Assembly (NCBI GenBank): GCA_013400115.1 | Contig: VXBP01007098.1 | Coordinates: 620,001 to 684,000 of the forward strand | From: Rhinopomastus cyanomelas | Lineage: Eukaryota; Chordata; Aves; Bucerotiformes; Rhinopomastidae | Length of the DNA: 64,000 nucleotides | Direction: 5' to 3' | Part shown: piece after piece, positions 40,401 to 47,799 of the stretch | Position numbering within the stretch: position 1 is the first letter of the stretch | How the letters are laid out: each line of letters begins with the position of its first letter | Notes under the pieces: model-generated | Told to the model about the DNA's origin: nothing | Database searches by the model: none | What the model saw: only the letters and a program-made list of their open reading frames with translations | Program-made: the position numbers and the translations under genes

Positions 40401-43400
40401 AAATGATGAGTAGCCTCTATAGACATAAGCTCACAGTTTATAATCGTATTGTTTGGATTCTTAATCCATGTGATGTGACATCACTGTAATTTCATTCAAG
40501 AACTAAAATTTTTGAATACTTTTCCCAAAACAAGTATTTAAGATGAAATATATTTTAAGATAACTTATTTTAATAACACATACTAAAATATTACTGTAGT
40601 AATTTGTTGCACGTTAGGGTCACCACATGAAACCCTGGAATGAAATCTCTTATGTTGCAGATCTCTTCAACTGAAACTTGTTTCATTCAGACCTAGCTAA
40701 CTCTCAGACTGTTATGAGTCTCTTTCTACAAAGCTATTAAGGCCTTTAAACTTAATTTTAAAAATACTTACACAGAAAGTCTAATTTAAAAAAATCCTGA
40801 GACTTCATTTTTTTTCAGAGACATTCCGTTTTTTCCTTTGTGTTACAGAAATTTGTCTTGGTTTTACAGCTTAAAAGTATTAGGTCAAATGAAGAAAAAA
40901 TGTTAAGTAACTGGACAGCTTTACAGTGCCTCGAGTTCTGTTGCAGCAGAGTTCAAAAACTCTTCTGGGCTACAGCTAAGCTTACTGGGAACAGGAATTC
41001 TCTTTGTTTTCAGCTCTGTGGAGTCTTGGGAAACTGCAAATCTGAAATTACGATTCCGACTGCTGTAGAAACAGTCCTCCTCAGTAGTTAAGTTCCAGAG
41101 GATCATAATTTCATTCTGGTGGTGTTGGAAAGTAACAGTGATTTTACAGTTTCAATGTTTCATTCTTGTTTTTACTTCTAAAATAAAAATAACTAGCACA
41201 GCAATTTTTACTAGCCTTGTATGAAACAGTGCTGTGTTCTCCAGTTTGTAGTCTAAGATGGTGTTATAGAAAGACTACTCTTGCTATACTTAGTAAGTTT
41301 TAATTTTTAAATTTTTTTAAAGTGTGATAGCTTATTCAGTGATCATGGGAGCACTAATGGCAAGTGGAAAAGAAGTATCAGGAAAAATCCCAAAAGGAAA
41401 GGCAAGTACCAAAATACGCTGTTTGAGCCTTGATGGGGGAAGCAATACTTGTAAGTGTGAGGAAGAAGCTGTGAGCATGACCAGAACACTTGTTTACTGG
41501 AGATGGCTTAACTATCTGCTGTGGTGGTTTTCAGCCTCAGAATTTTGAAAATTTCCATGCTGTCCTAACAGCAGGTAAGATTTAGAGATCGTATGTGCAT
41601 ATGAAGTAGCACAAAGTTCTTTCCTATAAGCAGTCAACCTTGCATGAAAAACCACCATGGAAAGAAATAATACAGAATGCCCAGAAAGTCCAGTAGAAAT
41701 CTACCCATTGTGTGATGCAGTATTTTGCACACTACAGCATGTTGAAATGAGAAGTAGCTGCATTTTATTTGGGCATTGCAACAGACAGCTGAAGACGGTA
41801 TTTTCTGGTACTGATTCATTAGTATAAACATCTTGTTAAGAGATAAAAGGCCTTAGATTTCATTTACAAAATAAAGGACTCTTTTTTTTTTTTTAACCTC
41901 AATTTTATATGTTAAGAATACTTAAGGATTAACATCTTGAAATTAGATAATTTAAAATTTCTTATATATTTTCTAACTTTGTTGCATTTTCAGCTGGTTG
42001 ATTTTGAAGCAATGACAGCACCAGGGTCTGAAGCTTTCAGCAAAATAGCAAGGAGCTGGATGAATCTGAAAAGGTAAATATTTTTTCAGATGTGGGAAAT
42101 AAAATGCTAAAGACTTTTTTATGTAAAATTTAAACCTGTACTGAAAAAGGCTACTTGGAAATGGTGAGTTTAGTGTATTCAGTGTATTTTTTCAACAGTG
42201 GTTAGGAACTGATAAGACAAGATCTGAGTTTACAAACAAAATAGCTTGTTTCTAGTGTGACAGAGTAGTTAGTCTAAACATTCAGATATGAGCTCTCCTC
42301 TGAGAAAATTATTTGGATTAATGTCATCTTCACTTTGTCCAGTTGTCAAATTTACCTCCTAATTTTGTCATTAGTAAATGAGATGATTAAGTGAACAAAG
42401 GAGGGAGAAAATTTTATCTTGTTTTCTTCTGTTCTTATGGATCTCTTCAAACTACGTGTCAGAAGTCATTCGTCCCTTACTGCTGCTTTAATTTGGAGAA
42501 TATGTATTTTCAAAGTAGAGTGAAGTTTTGAATATACTGAATTATGTCTCTTACTATAACTGCATGGGTTTTGCATAATCCTCTGTTTTCATATGAACTG
42601 TTCATTGAATGCTGAGCACATTAATTCTAGGTACCAGTATAGATGGCGAACTGACCTGTTGGAGAGCAGTATAGGAGAAAGGGACCTTGGGGTCCTGGTG
42701 GCTAGCAGGATGGCCATGAGCCAGCAGTGTGCCTTTGTGGCCAAGAGGGCCAACAGCATCCTGGAGTGGATCGGAATGGGAGTGGTTAGCAGATTGAGAG
42801 AGGTTCTTCTCCCCTTCTACTCTGCCCTAGTGAGACCACATCTGGAGTATTGTGTCCACTTCCGAGCCCCTCAGTTCAAGAGGGATGTGGAGCTGCTGGA
42901 GGGGAGTCCAGCACAGAGCAATGAGGATGATGAAGGAAGTAGAACACCTCCTTTATGAGGAGAGGCTGAGGGAGCTGGGTCTCTTTAGCTTGGAAAAGAC
43001 TGAGGGGTGACCCCATTAATGTCTATAAATATGTGAAGGGTGGGTGTCAGGAGGATGGAGCCAGGCTCTGCTATGTGTCATCTAGTGATAGGACAAGGGG
43101 CAATGGGTGCAAGCTGGAACATAGGAGGTTCCATATAAATATGAGAAGAAACTTCTTCCCAGTGAGGGTGACAGAGCACTGGAACAGGCTGCCCAGGGTG
43201 GTTGTGGAGTCTCGTTCTCTGGAGATGTTTAAAACCCACCTGGATGTGTTCCTGTGTGACTTGGTCTAGGTGATCCTGCTGTGCCAGGAGGATTGGACTA
43301 GATGATCTTTCACGGTCCCTTCCAGTCCCTAATGCCCTGTGAATCTGTGATAGAATTTAATTTGTCCCTTAGTGGTTATTCCCCATAAAAAAATCTTAAA

Positions 43401-44957
43401 TTGAGCTAAGGATAAAAACCAGTTTTAGTATCATTCAAGTCAGGGATAAGATGTTTAAAAGGTGCTGACAGAATTGGCCGATGTCTTTCCAAGGCCATCT
43501 TTAATATCTTTGAAAGTCTGTGCACATCAGGGGAATACTCTTAGTGGCTGCAGGAAGGGAAATCTTGCAGCCTTCAAGAGGGCTCTTCTCACTCAGGGTA
43601 GTCACGCAGCTGTGCAGGCAGCCCAGAGAGGCTGTGCAGTTTCCATCCCTGGAGATTTTCAGGACCTGACAGGATAAAGCCCTGACGCTCAGATCTGACT
43701 TCACAGTTGACCTTGCTTTAAGCAGGATGTTGAATCACAAACCTCTTGTGGTCTGGTCTTACTTGAATTATTCTGAGCCTGAGGAACTTTACAGCTGCTG
43801 TTAGTGCCAGATATCTCATACTAATCAGTGTTTCACTTCATCATTATTAGTGGTTCTCAGTCTGGTGAATTTTATGAGACTATAAAATGTCTTCGTAAAT
43901 GAAGAATGTTATTGTGGTAGCTCAAGGACAGCTTTGTGAGGCTAAAAATCTATGTGTAAATGCAGTCAAATTCAGTGTGTATTAAGGAGCAACTTTTTTT
44001 TAAACTGCATTGTAGCAAGTTGCATTTTTTATTAAAAGGAGTCTGCACAAATATTGTGACTTGATTGTCTTGGAAATACAAGTATCTGTTTTTCCCACCA
44101 CTTTTTACTGTAAATCTCACAATTTATATATGCAACTTCTTGCTTAATCCTCTGTTCCTGTTGAGGTTTTATGTTTGTTTTTGGGGGTTTTTTTAAGACG
44201 TATCTTTACCAAAGGGGAATTTCTCTCTTGGGAGCAAAGTCAGCTTAAGATGTTTCAACTCTGCCTCTGTTTCTGACCCTCGCAGCTGTACTGTTAAAAT
44301 TTGTGGGAATCCATTGCAATGCACATTTGAGAACTGATTTCTGTTAAAAGTAACCTTACCAAACCCAAAATGTGTTTTTTAACAGAGACTTTTGTAGCAT
44401 AGTCTCACTAGTAGTGATGCTGGCTCAAATAAGACATGTATAGTGGACAAGGAGCAAATGAGAGTGGAGGAAAAGCTAAAGTTGGTTTTGCTCAGTGCTG
44501 AGAAAAATCTCTGTAGAACTGGAGCCCAAAAGACTTGAAGTGAAAGTAATTAACCTGAGTGACTACTTTGTCTGTGGTAGAAGAATAGTAGTTGGCAAGG
44601 TAAGTAAAGGCAATAAAATTTTGCTTTATCTTCTGCCACTTTAGATAGCCCTTATTTTAATTTTATATAGAGTTGAGGAGTCATGAGATTCAAGAATTCA
44701 TTGTGGGCAACAATTTTTACCTCAGATCCTGAATTTTTTGACAAGGGTGCAGTTTAAGCTAATGTGTTAACTTCCAGGCAAATCATAAAACTCAGTAAAA
44801 GAGAAATAATTGGTTTTTTTTCTTCTCTTTCAGTATTTCACCATCTTATAAGAGCTTACCATCAGTGTCGGAGACTTTTCCAACCCTGAGAACAATGATT
44901 GAAGTACTAAATACAGACGCATCTCATTGTCTAAAAAAAACTATAGTTGTTGTATAA
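7283..44957 (+). CDS. TTC13: TTC13, tetratricopeptide repeat protein 13 (complete, 23 coding exons)
   Basis: I assembled 23 exons: 7283-7469, 11669-11763, 12727-12802, 15216-15286, 17333-17398, 18544-18636, 19608-19724, 20508-20618, 22881-22963, 26792-26933, 27577-27751, 28165-28321, 29182-29312, 29623-29755, 30252-30344, 34038-34121, 35449-35533, 37744-37853, 39297-39432, 40102-40181, 41323-41401, 41994-42073, 44834-44957. Lengths sum to 2508 nt, giving 835 residues plus stop with every phase consistent; human TTC13 is about 860. Residues about 9-27 form a hydrophobic signal peptide. About seven TPR units span residues 119-390, followed by a conserved C-terminal region without a known catalytic motif (KWRRIADPDQPVLWLDQMPA, GKEYDGFTITITGD, FEAMTAPGSEAF). 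The molecular role is unknown; a secretory-pathway scaffold is inference from signal peptide plus TPRs. The ATG has A at -3 and G at +4. Intron 21 is GC-AG; all others are GT-AG. Confidence 0.95.
7838..8012 (-). mobile_element. CR1 3' fragment in TTC13 intron 1
   Basis: An inverted CR1 tail: AATCATAGAATCATCTGAGT, then CGTCCAGGGATGGCAATTCA and CAGTCTGTTCCAAGGCCTGA. Confidence 0.85.
8363..8478 (+). mobile_element. Short CR1 3' end in TTC13 intron 1
   Basis: The sequence has GGTTGAATGTGGCTCAGGAC, then GGAACTAGATGATCTGTAAA and CCTTCCAACCTAAACCATTC. Only the last ~115 bp of a CR1 remain. Confidence 0.82.
10790..11475 (+). mobile_element. CR1 LINE with internal deletion (TTC13 intron 1)
   Basis: It starts in the ORF2 linker between endonuclease and RT (10799-11035 encodes TRKAKTSLELHLARKVKGNK), passes into the early RT region to about 11395, then jumps straight to the 3' tail (GTACTAGATGATCTTTTGAG). 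Most of the RT is missing although both sides are present. Confidence 0.9.
11669..11763 (+). CDS. TTC13: TTC13 exon 2
   Basis: The acceptor is a pyrimidine tract ending CACCCAG and the donor is GTATGC. The 95 nt join exon 1 in phase 1 and end in phase 0. The product includes GGSSSCESVVSLNTEKIL, a serine-rich segment that matches my recollection of vertebrate TTC13. It is too short to appear as a long open frame. Confidence 0.88.
12645..12716 (-). mobile_element. CR1 3' remnant abutting TTC13 exon 3
   Basis: An inverted CR1 tail: GTTCAGGTTGGAAAAGATG, AAGATCATCAGTCCAACCAT and TAACCTAACTTAAACCATG. It ends about 10 bp from the exon 3 acceptor, so the CTAAC branch-site candidate near 12701 lies in CR1-derived sequence. 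Confidence 0.75.
12727..12802 (+). CDS. TTC13: TTC13 exon 3
   Basis: The acceptor TTTTACAG lies about 10 bp after a CR1 fragment, and the donor is GTAAGA. It encodes SQAKLLAEQKRFPFATDND and then STNEEL, ending in phase 1 just before the first TPR. The frame joins both neighbouring exons without a stop. Confidence 0.87.
13723..14050 (+). mobile_element. Possible solo LTR in TTC13 intron 3
   Basis: The interval begins TGTGATGGAATTC and contains two imperfect copies of a CCAATCACTT-A-A-AGTT block (about 13868-13892 and 13914-13936). A short TA microsatellite lies at 13838-13850 and there is a GGATAAACAG segment downstream. CCAAT-type boxes followed by a possible poly(A) region suggest an LTR, but I could not confirm TG...CA ends or a target-site duplication. 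No retroviral coding sequence is present. Confidence 0.3.
15216..15286 (+). CDS. TTC13: TTC13 exon 4
   Basis: The acceptor is TTGTTAG and the donor GTATGT. It encodes AIAYVLIGNGLYDEAIRHFS, a TPR helix pair with the expected small residues and a DEAI motif, beginning the TPR array. Confidence 0.92.
17333..17398 (+). CDS. TTC13: TTC13 exon 5
   Basis: A 66-nt, phase 0-0 exon encoding EEPELVSAIYGRGIAYGKKG plus LH, the first helix of the next TPR. Donor is GTGAGT. The acceptor region is AT-rich with a possible branch site very close to the AG and only a short T-run as pyrimidine tract. Confidence 0.9.
17695..17730. repeat. 20-bp-period tandem duplication
   Basis: ATGAGATGTTTATGA occurs twice with a 20-bp period in TTC13 intron 5. 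Confidence 0.8.
18544..18636 (+). CDS. TTC13: TTC13 exon 6
   Basis: A 93-nt, phase 0-0 exon with a strong pyrimidine tract ending TTTTCAG and donor GTGAGC. It encodes AELALFELSRVISLEPGHPE, a canonical TPR second helix with the LEPGHP turn. Confidence 0.93.
19608..19724 (+). CDS. TTC13: TTC13 exon 7
   Basis: A 117-nt, phase 0-0 exon with acceptor TTTGTAG and donor GTTAGT. It encodes a TPR unit (GRISEALSDLTKAIQLQPS) and the first helix of the next one (YRHRGTLYFISE). Confidence 0.92.
20508..20618 (+). CDS. TTC13: TTC13 exon 8
   Basis: A 111-nt, phase 0-0 exon with acceptor ATTACAG and donor GTAAAG. It encodes DYATAHEDFQRSLEMNKNQP and then the next TPR helix ending in FFHRGLLK. Confidence 0.93.
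22881..22963 (+). CDS. TTC13: TTC13 exon 9
   Basis: The acceptor is CTGACAG and the donor GTAATT. It encodes EAIESFKEALKQKADFIDAY and then KSLGQAY, a canonical TPR, ending in phase 2. A long CR1 begins about 30 bp after the donor. Confidence 0.93.
22990..24488 (+). mobile_element. Long CR1 LINE with internal deletion (TTC13 intron 9)
   Basis: The longest CR1 by reach into the 5' part: 22990-23680 covers the ORF2 endonuclease region and linker, with frameshifts and stops. At about 23685 it jumps into the RT at the conserved FADDTKL codons (GCTGATGACACAAAGCTG near 23699). It then continues through the C-terminus (24033-24296 encodes LRELGLFSLEKRRLRADLIN) to a complete tail. The piece from late endonuclease to mid RT is gone. 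Confidence 0.92.
24774..24850 (-). mobile_element. CR1 tail with octamer microsatellite
   Basis: AATCATAG is repeated three to four times, followed by GGAAGGGACCTCGAAAGATC and ATCCAGTCCAATCC. It is the inverted 3' end of the same subfamily as the copy just upstream. Confidence 0.88.
26792..26933 (+). CDS. TTC13: TTC13 exon 10
   Basis: The acceptor is TCACTTAG and the donor the perfect consensus GTAAGT. It encodes ELGNFDAATENFQKALLLNQ and then KGMMLYHHGSLDEALKNFK, two TPR halves. The open frame upstream of 26792 belongs to the intron. Confidence 0.93.
27440..27480. repeat. 23-bp-period tandem duplication
   Basis: ATCAGCCTCATAATAATC occurs at 27440-27457 and again at 27463-27480, in TTC13 intron 10 about 100 bp before exon 11. 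Confidence 0.85.
27577..27751 (+). CDS. TTC13: TTC13 exon 11
   Basis: The acceptor is CTCCTAG and the donor GTAAGT. It completes the last clear TPR (RCLQLEPYNEVCQYMKGLSH) and ends KASPEYLKVKYLR in phase 1. It is the longest internal exon apart from the first. Confidence 0.93.
28165..28321 (+). CDS. TTC13: TTC13 exon 12
   Basis: The acceptor is TCCTCCAG and the donor the weaker AA|GTGGGT. It encodes EYSRYLHAHLDTPLTEYNVD and then FKDHWAKNLPFLIENYEEQP, the start of the conserved non-TPR part. It ends in phase 2. It is not visible as a long ATG-initiated frame. Confidence 0.9.
28985..29056 (+). mobile_element. Short CR1 3' end in TTC13 intron 12
   Basis: GGGTTGGACTCGATGATCTC, TTGGGTCCCTTCCAACCCC and a CGTATGATCCTATGA tail. 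About 70 bp, 125 bp before exon 13. Confidence 0.82.
29182..29312 (+). CDS. TTC13: TTC13 exon 13
   Basis: The acceptor is TCTGTAAG and the donor GTATAC. It encodes DVLFQNFESYKPDVQELVCV and then DHLGSMMQYETPGFLPNKRI. The next AG, two bases on, would break the frame, so 29182 is the only working start. A CR1 tail ends about 125 bp upstream. Confidence 0.91.
29623..29755 (+). CDS. TTC13: TTC13 exon 14
   Basis: The acceptor is CAACCTCAG and the donor GTAATG. It encodes AMGLATLEVMQAVQRTW and then KTRLMQWRDMFDIAVKWR, very strongly conserved in TTC13 as I recall it. Phase 1 in, phase 2 out. Confidence 0.94.
30252..30344 (+). CDS. TTC13: TTC13 exon 15
   Basis: The acceptor is TTTGCAG and the donor a weak AG|GTACAC. 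It encodes IADPDQPVLWLDQMPARSLS and then RGFNNHINLIR. Reading past the donor stays open to 30522, but that continuation is intronic. Confidence 0.94.
32040..32205 (-). mobile_element. CR1 3' fragment in TTC13 intron 15
   Basis: An inverted tail: ATAGAATCACTTAGGTTGGA, then AAATCATGTCCCTAAGCTCC and CATGACTTTTAAACACTTTC. An undetermined base lies just beyond it at 32228. Confidence 0.85.
32228..32228. other. Undetermined base (N)
   Basis: A single N in TTC13 intron 15, between two CR1 fragments. It affects no exon. Confidence 1.
32443..32755 (-). mobile_element. CR1 3' fragment in TTC13 intron 15 (second)
   Basis: An inverted CR1: TAGTTCAGGTTGGAAAAGAC, CAGCCTGTTCCAAGGTCTGA, TCCCTAATGTCCAACCTAAA and GGAGACCAACCTCCACCTC. 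Same subfamily as the fragment 240 bp upstream but longer and better preserved. Confidence 0.9.
34038..34121 (+). CDS. TTC13: TTC13 exon 16
   Basis: The acceptor is CTTTGTAG and the donor GTAAAA. It encodes GQVINMRYLEYFEKILHFIK and then DRILVYHG. It is separated from exon 15 by 3.7 kb, one of the longest introns. Confidence 0.93.
35449..35533 (+). CDS. TTC13: TTC13 exon 17
   Basis: The acceptor is TTTCTCAG and the donor GTAAAT. It encodes ANNPKGLLEVREALEKVHKV and then EDLLPIMK, likely helical. It ends in phase 0. Confidence 0.94.
37741..37746 (+). other. NAGNAG tandem splice acceptor
   Basis: AAGCAG at the 3' end of intron 17 offers two AGs three bases apart. The distal CAG is usually the stronger context, while the proximal AAG gives the conserved glutamine. 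Isoforms with and without one residue are expected (family knowledge of NAGNAG acceptors). Confidence 0.7.
37744..37853 (+). CDS. TTC13: TTC13 exon 18 (with NAGNAG acceptor)
   Basis: It encodes QFNSKTRDGFTVNTKVPSLK and then DQGKEYDGFTITITGD. The acceptor reads AAGCAG, so splicing at 37744 includes a glutamine and splicing at 37747 omits it, both in frame. I chose 37744 because vertebrate TTC13 as I remember it has KQFN here. Donor is GTATGT. A CR1 begins 45 bp beyond it. Confidence 0.92.
37899..38131 (-). mobile_element. CR1 3' fragment in TTC13 intron 18
   Basis: An inverted CR1: CACAGAATCATTAGGGATTA, GAACACATCCAGGCGGGTC, CAGCCTGTTCCAGTGCTCTG and GAAGAAGTTCCTTCTGATAT. It begins only 45 bp past the exon 18 donor. 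Confidence 0.9.
39297..39432 (+). CDS. TTC13: TTC13 exon 19
   Basis: The acceptor is CTTCATAG and the donor GTAAGG. It encodes VGNILFSVETQTTEERTQLY and then HAEIDALYKDLTAKGKILIL. Phase 2 in, phase 0 out. Confidence 0.94.
40102..40181 (+). CDS. TTC13: TTC13 exon 20
   Basis: The acceptor is CTTGCTTAG and the donor GTTAGT. It encodes EVDAVCNLILSLVYYFYNLM and then PLSRGS. The hydrophobic stretch could be a buried helix; it contains charged or polar breaks and I do not call it transmembrane. Confidence 0.92.
41323..41401 (+). CDS. TTC13: TTC13 exon 21 (GC donor)
   Basis: It encodes VIAYSVIMGALMASGKEVSG and then KIPKGK. The exon ends AAG|GCAAGT, a GC donor matching the consensus at every other position. 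Joining to 41994 continues the frame as LVDFEAMTAPGSEAF, so the boundary is well fixed. Confidence 0.93.
41402..41407 (+). other. GC-type 5' splice site of TTC13 intron 21
   Basis: GCAAGT follows AAG. Rare GC-AG introns typically show exactly this compensating strong consensus (AAG|GCAAGT). No GT donor nearby keeps the reading frame with exon 22 and the conserved KIPKGKLVDFEA sequence. Confidence 0.85.
41994..42073 (+). CDS. TTC13: TTC13 exon 22
   Basis: The acceptor is GCATTTTCAG and the donor GTAAAT. It encodes LVDFEAMTAPGSEAFSKIAR and then SWMNLK. Phase 0 in, phase 2 out. Confidence 0.94.
42600..43352 (+). mobile_element. CR1 LINE, RT C-terminus to tail (TTC13 intron 22)
   Basis: An open frame at 42593-42958 encodes a decayed CR1 RT C-terminus (LRPHLEYC-type: FYSALVRPHLEYCVHFRAPQ). 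A second frame at 43033-43269 continues it (EHWNRLPRVVVESRSLEMFK), separated by a frameshift near 42960-43030. The full 3' tail follows. Confidence 0.92.
43455..43790 (+). mobile_element. Diverged CR1 fragment (TTC13 intron 22)
   Basis: It has CR1-like CCCAGAGAGGCTGTGCAGTT, CATCCCTGGAGATTTTCAG and GATAAAGCCCTGA, from an older subfamily than its neighbour 100 bp upstream. Boundaries are uncertain. Confidence 0.65.
44834..44957 (+). CDS. TTC13: TTC13 exon 23 (terminal)
   Basis: The acceptor is TCTCTTTCAG. It encodes ISPSYKSLPSVSETFPTLRT and then MIEVLNTDASHCLKK, followed by a short tail TIVVV and the TAA at 44955-44957. The tail after CLKK is longer than the ending I recall for human. An A-run in the last codons (44933-44940) is a plausible site for indel drift. 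Confidence 0.9.
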
Positions 44958-44965
44958 TTTATACA

Positions 44966-44971
44966 AATAAA
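44966..44971 (+). terminator. TTC13 candidate polyadenylation signal
   Basis: AATAAA starts 9 nt after the TAA stop. A T/G-rich stretch at about 45030-45056 could serve as the downstream element. If used, the 3' UTR would be only a few tens of bases. A longer UTR with a later variant signal is possible, although a CR1 begins by about 45280. Confidence 0.45.
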
Positions 44972-45279
44972 AGGCCAAGAGGTACTGTGCAGTTTCCTAA
45001 ATTATTCTGAAGGAGAAGTCATGGTCAAAATGGATTTGGCTTGTTTTGGGTTTTTAAGTAGAGCGAGCTTCCTTGACTATCGTTAGAACAGAATGAATCT
45101 TTCTGTGACCAATAACATAAAAAAAAATGTAGAACAGCTGATTTATTGTGTTGAGAAATACTCTGAACAGGATATACAGTTGTTCAGGGACCAAACCAAA
45201 GAGCAATATGAAACTTTAATCACAGTTATGATCTGAATGTACTTCAGGTGAAAATTTTTTGAAAAGAAACAAGGCAAAA

Positions 45280-46806
45280 ATGATGGAGTAGAACATCTCC
45301 CTTATGACAAAAGGCTGAGGAAGCTATTACAGGCCACCAGATTAGGACAAGGAAGTTGATGAGGTCTTCTACAGGTCTTCTGGCAGCAGCCTCACAGCTA
45401 CAGGCCCTGGTTCTTGGGGGGGATTTTAATTATCCTGATATTTGCTAGAATACCTACTCAGCCAGCTATCCACGGTCTAAGAGATTCCTCCAGGACAATT
45501 TCCTGATGCAAATGTTGGAGGAGCCCACGAGGAGTAGTGCTGGATCTTGTACTTACCAACAAGGAGGGTCTGGTTGAAGGAGTGAAGGTTGAGGGCAGCC
45601 TTGGTTGCAGGGACCGTGAGATGGTGGAGTTCAGAATCTCATGTGGCAGGAACAGAATACCTAGCAGAATCACAGCCCTGGACTTCAGGAGGGCCAACTT
45701 TGGCCTTTTGAAGCAATTGCTAGAGGAAATCCCATGGGACAGGGTACTGGCAGGTACCCTGATAGCTGGTGCCCAAGATAGCTGCTTAACATTCAAAGAC
45801 CACTTCTTTGAAGCCCAAGAGAAGAGCATTCCAACAGGTCAGAAGTCAAGGAAGGGATCCAGAAGACCTTGTGGTTAAACAGGGAGCTGCTGGGTAAAGT
45901 GAAGAGGAAGAAGAATGTCTATAGGTCATGAAAGGAGGGAATGGCCACTTGGGGTGATTATAAGTCTCTAGTGAGAGAATGTAGGGATGCAACTAGAAAA
46001 GCCAAGACCTCCTTGGAAGTAAACCTTGCAAGAGAGGCCAAGGGCAACAAAAAGGGCTTCCTTAAATACATTGCAGGTAAAACTACACCTAGAGGCAATA
46101 TAGGCCCCCTGCTGAATGAGGTGGGTGCCCTCAAGACAGAGGATACAGAGAAAGCAGAGGTACTGAACACCTTCTTTGCCTGTGTCTGTACTTCTGAGGG
46201 CTGTCCTGATATCAAGCCCCAGACTGCTGAGGCTCCAGAGGAAGCTTAGACAAGAGAGGAATTTGGTCTGGCTGATGAGAACTGGGTTAGGGATAAGTTG
46301 AGCAAACTGGATGTACACAAATCCATGGGCCCAGATGGGATGCACCAGTGAATGCTAAGGGAGACAGCAGAAGTCATTGCTAGGCCACTCACCATCATAT
46401 TTGCTAAGTCCTGGGACCCAGCTGAGGGAGATGGGTCTCTCTAGCTTGGAGGAGACTGAGGGGTGACTTCATTAATGTTTATAAATATGTGAAGGGTGGG
46501 TGTCAGAAGGATGGGGCCAAACTCTTCTCAGTGTCATTCAATCATAGGACAAGGGGCAACAGGTTTAAGCTGGAACATAGGAGGTTCCATATAAATATGA
46601 GAAGGAACTTCTTCACAGTGAGGGTGACAGAGCACTGGAACAGGCTGCCCAAAGGGTTGTGAAGTCATCTTCTCTGGAGACATTTAAAACCCACCTGGAC
46701 ATGTTCCTGTGTGACTTGGTCTAGGTGATCCTGCTGTGTCAGGGGGATTGGACTGGATGATCTTTCAAGGTCCATTCCAATCCCTAATGTTGTGTGATTG
46801 TGTGAT
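45280..46806 (+). mobile_element. Long CR1 LINE with internal deletion (intergenic)
   Basis: It carries late-endonuclease/linker coding pieces (45537-45878 reads MLDLVLTNKEGLVEGVKVEG; 45941-46249 reads TRKAKTSLEVNLAREAKGNK). It enters the RT, then jumps at about 46417-46425 to the C-terminal GGGTCTCTCTAGCTTGG segment and a complete tail ending near 46806. Frames are broken by stops. Confidence 0.92.
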
Positions 46807-47799
46807 AGAAGGGTAAGCCACGCTGGAAATAACCACTGTATTATTGCACTTTCCCCACCCCTTTATTTTTTGTCCAAAGCCTTCTGCCTTCTGCATGGAA
46901 AACTTCCTGAGCTGTACATGTGTAAGTAATTGGTAAATACAGAGGCATTTAATTTAATGCAATCCAGTGAAGGAACAGATGTCAGCTTAAAAGAATGAGT
47001 TTCAGGAAAACATCATTTGGAAAGAAAAACAAACAACTGACATATTTGGAGTTAGGCTCTTGGGAAGTAAATGTCAGAAACACAGCAACTGTACATCAGT
47101 CTCCCTTTCCAAGTACCCAGTGGTGGTTGGCAAAAGATCTCAACGGGTTGACAGTATACTGGAAGAGCTAGCTAGGACTCCTTGGGTTGTTTTTGTTGGA
47201 AGGCCTAGCAGCACTGTGGAAAGGCAGGCTTTGGTTCAAACAACATGGGCAGTACCACGCATCAATTTCTGATTGTAATAGTGATGGTATTGTTTCTGGG
47301 TAGCCCTAACTAAATTATCCTCACTTCAGCTTGAGCTCTCCAATTTGAGAGCTCTTTCTCAGGTTAAGGGATTTCAGAAACAGCAAGCAATGCTGGGACA
47401 AATGTCTGGTTTTCTCAGTGGCTTTGATCAACTTTTTTTTGTTCTGCCCGAATATTCAGCCTGTCAGTAAATCTGCAGAACTGCTCTGCTTTAGATACAG
47501 CTTTCAATTTGTTTAATATTGATGGTCTAAACTGTGATTGTCTTGCTGTTATTGTTTAGACAAGTACTCTGTTCTTTACTTTCCTTCCAATTTTCCAGAG
47601 GTTGGGGCTTTGTTGGGCAATTGCAAGTATCTGTCCTAACCATGTAATATGAGAGATGCTAAAGAATAATGTATTTACCAAGAGAGAGGGGAAAACATCC
47701 TGCACACCGCAGCCCTGCCAATAGCAGTGGTGTGGTTGCTTTTCTTTGGCTGCAGCACTAGGCAATCTCAGTCCCCTCTTTTATGAAGACAGAAATCTC

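Larger units (their letters stand above)
7470..44833 (+). other. TTC13 introns: content overview
   Basis: The 22 introns range from about 0.3 kb (intron 13) to about 4.2 kb (intron 1). CR1 copies occupy parts of introns 1, 2, 9, 12, 15, 18 and 22. Introns 3-8, 10, 11, 13, 14, 16, 17 and 19-21 are otherwise AT-rich unique sequence, apart from a possible LTR in intron 3 and short simple repeats. Open frames inside them, such as 15917-16273 minus and 16479-16862 minus, look like chance. I see no nested gene, tRNA or snoRNA that I could support. Confidence 0.7.

Noticed and set aside
45537..46249. Two plus-strand frames that look like a coding gene between TTC13 and C1orf198
   Set aside because: Both read as CR1 ORF2 pieces, with paralogous copies at 10.8 and 23.6 kb in this window.
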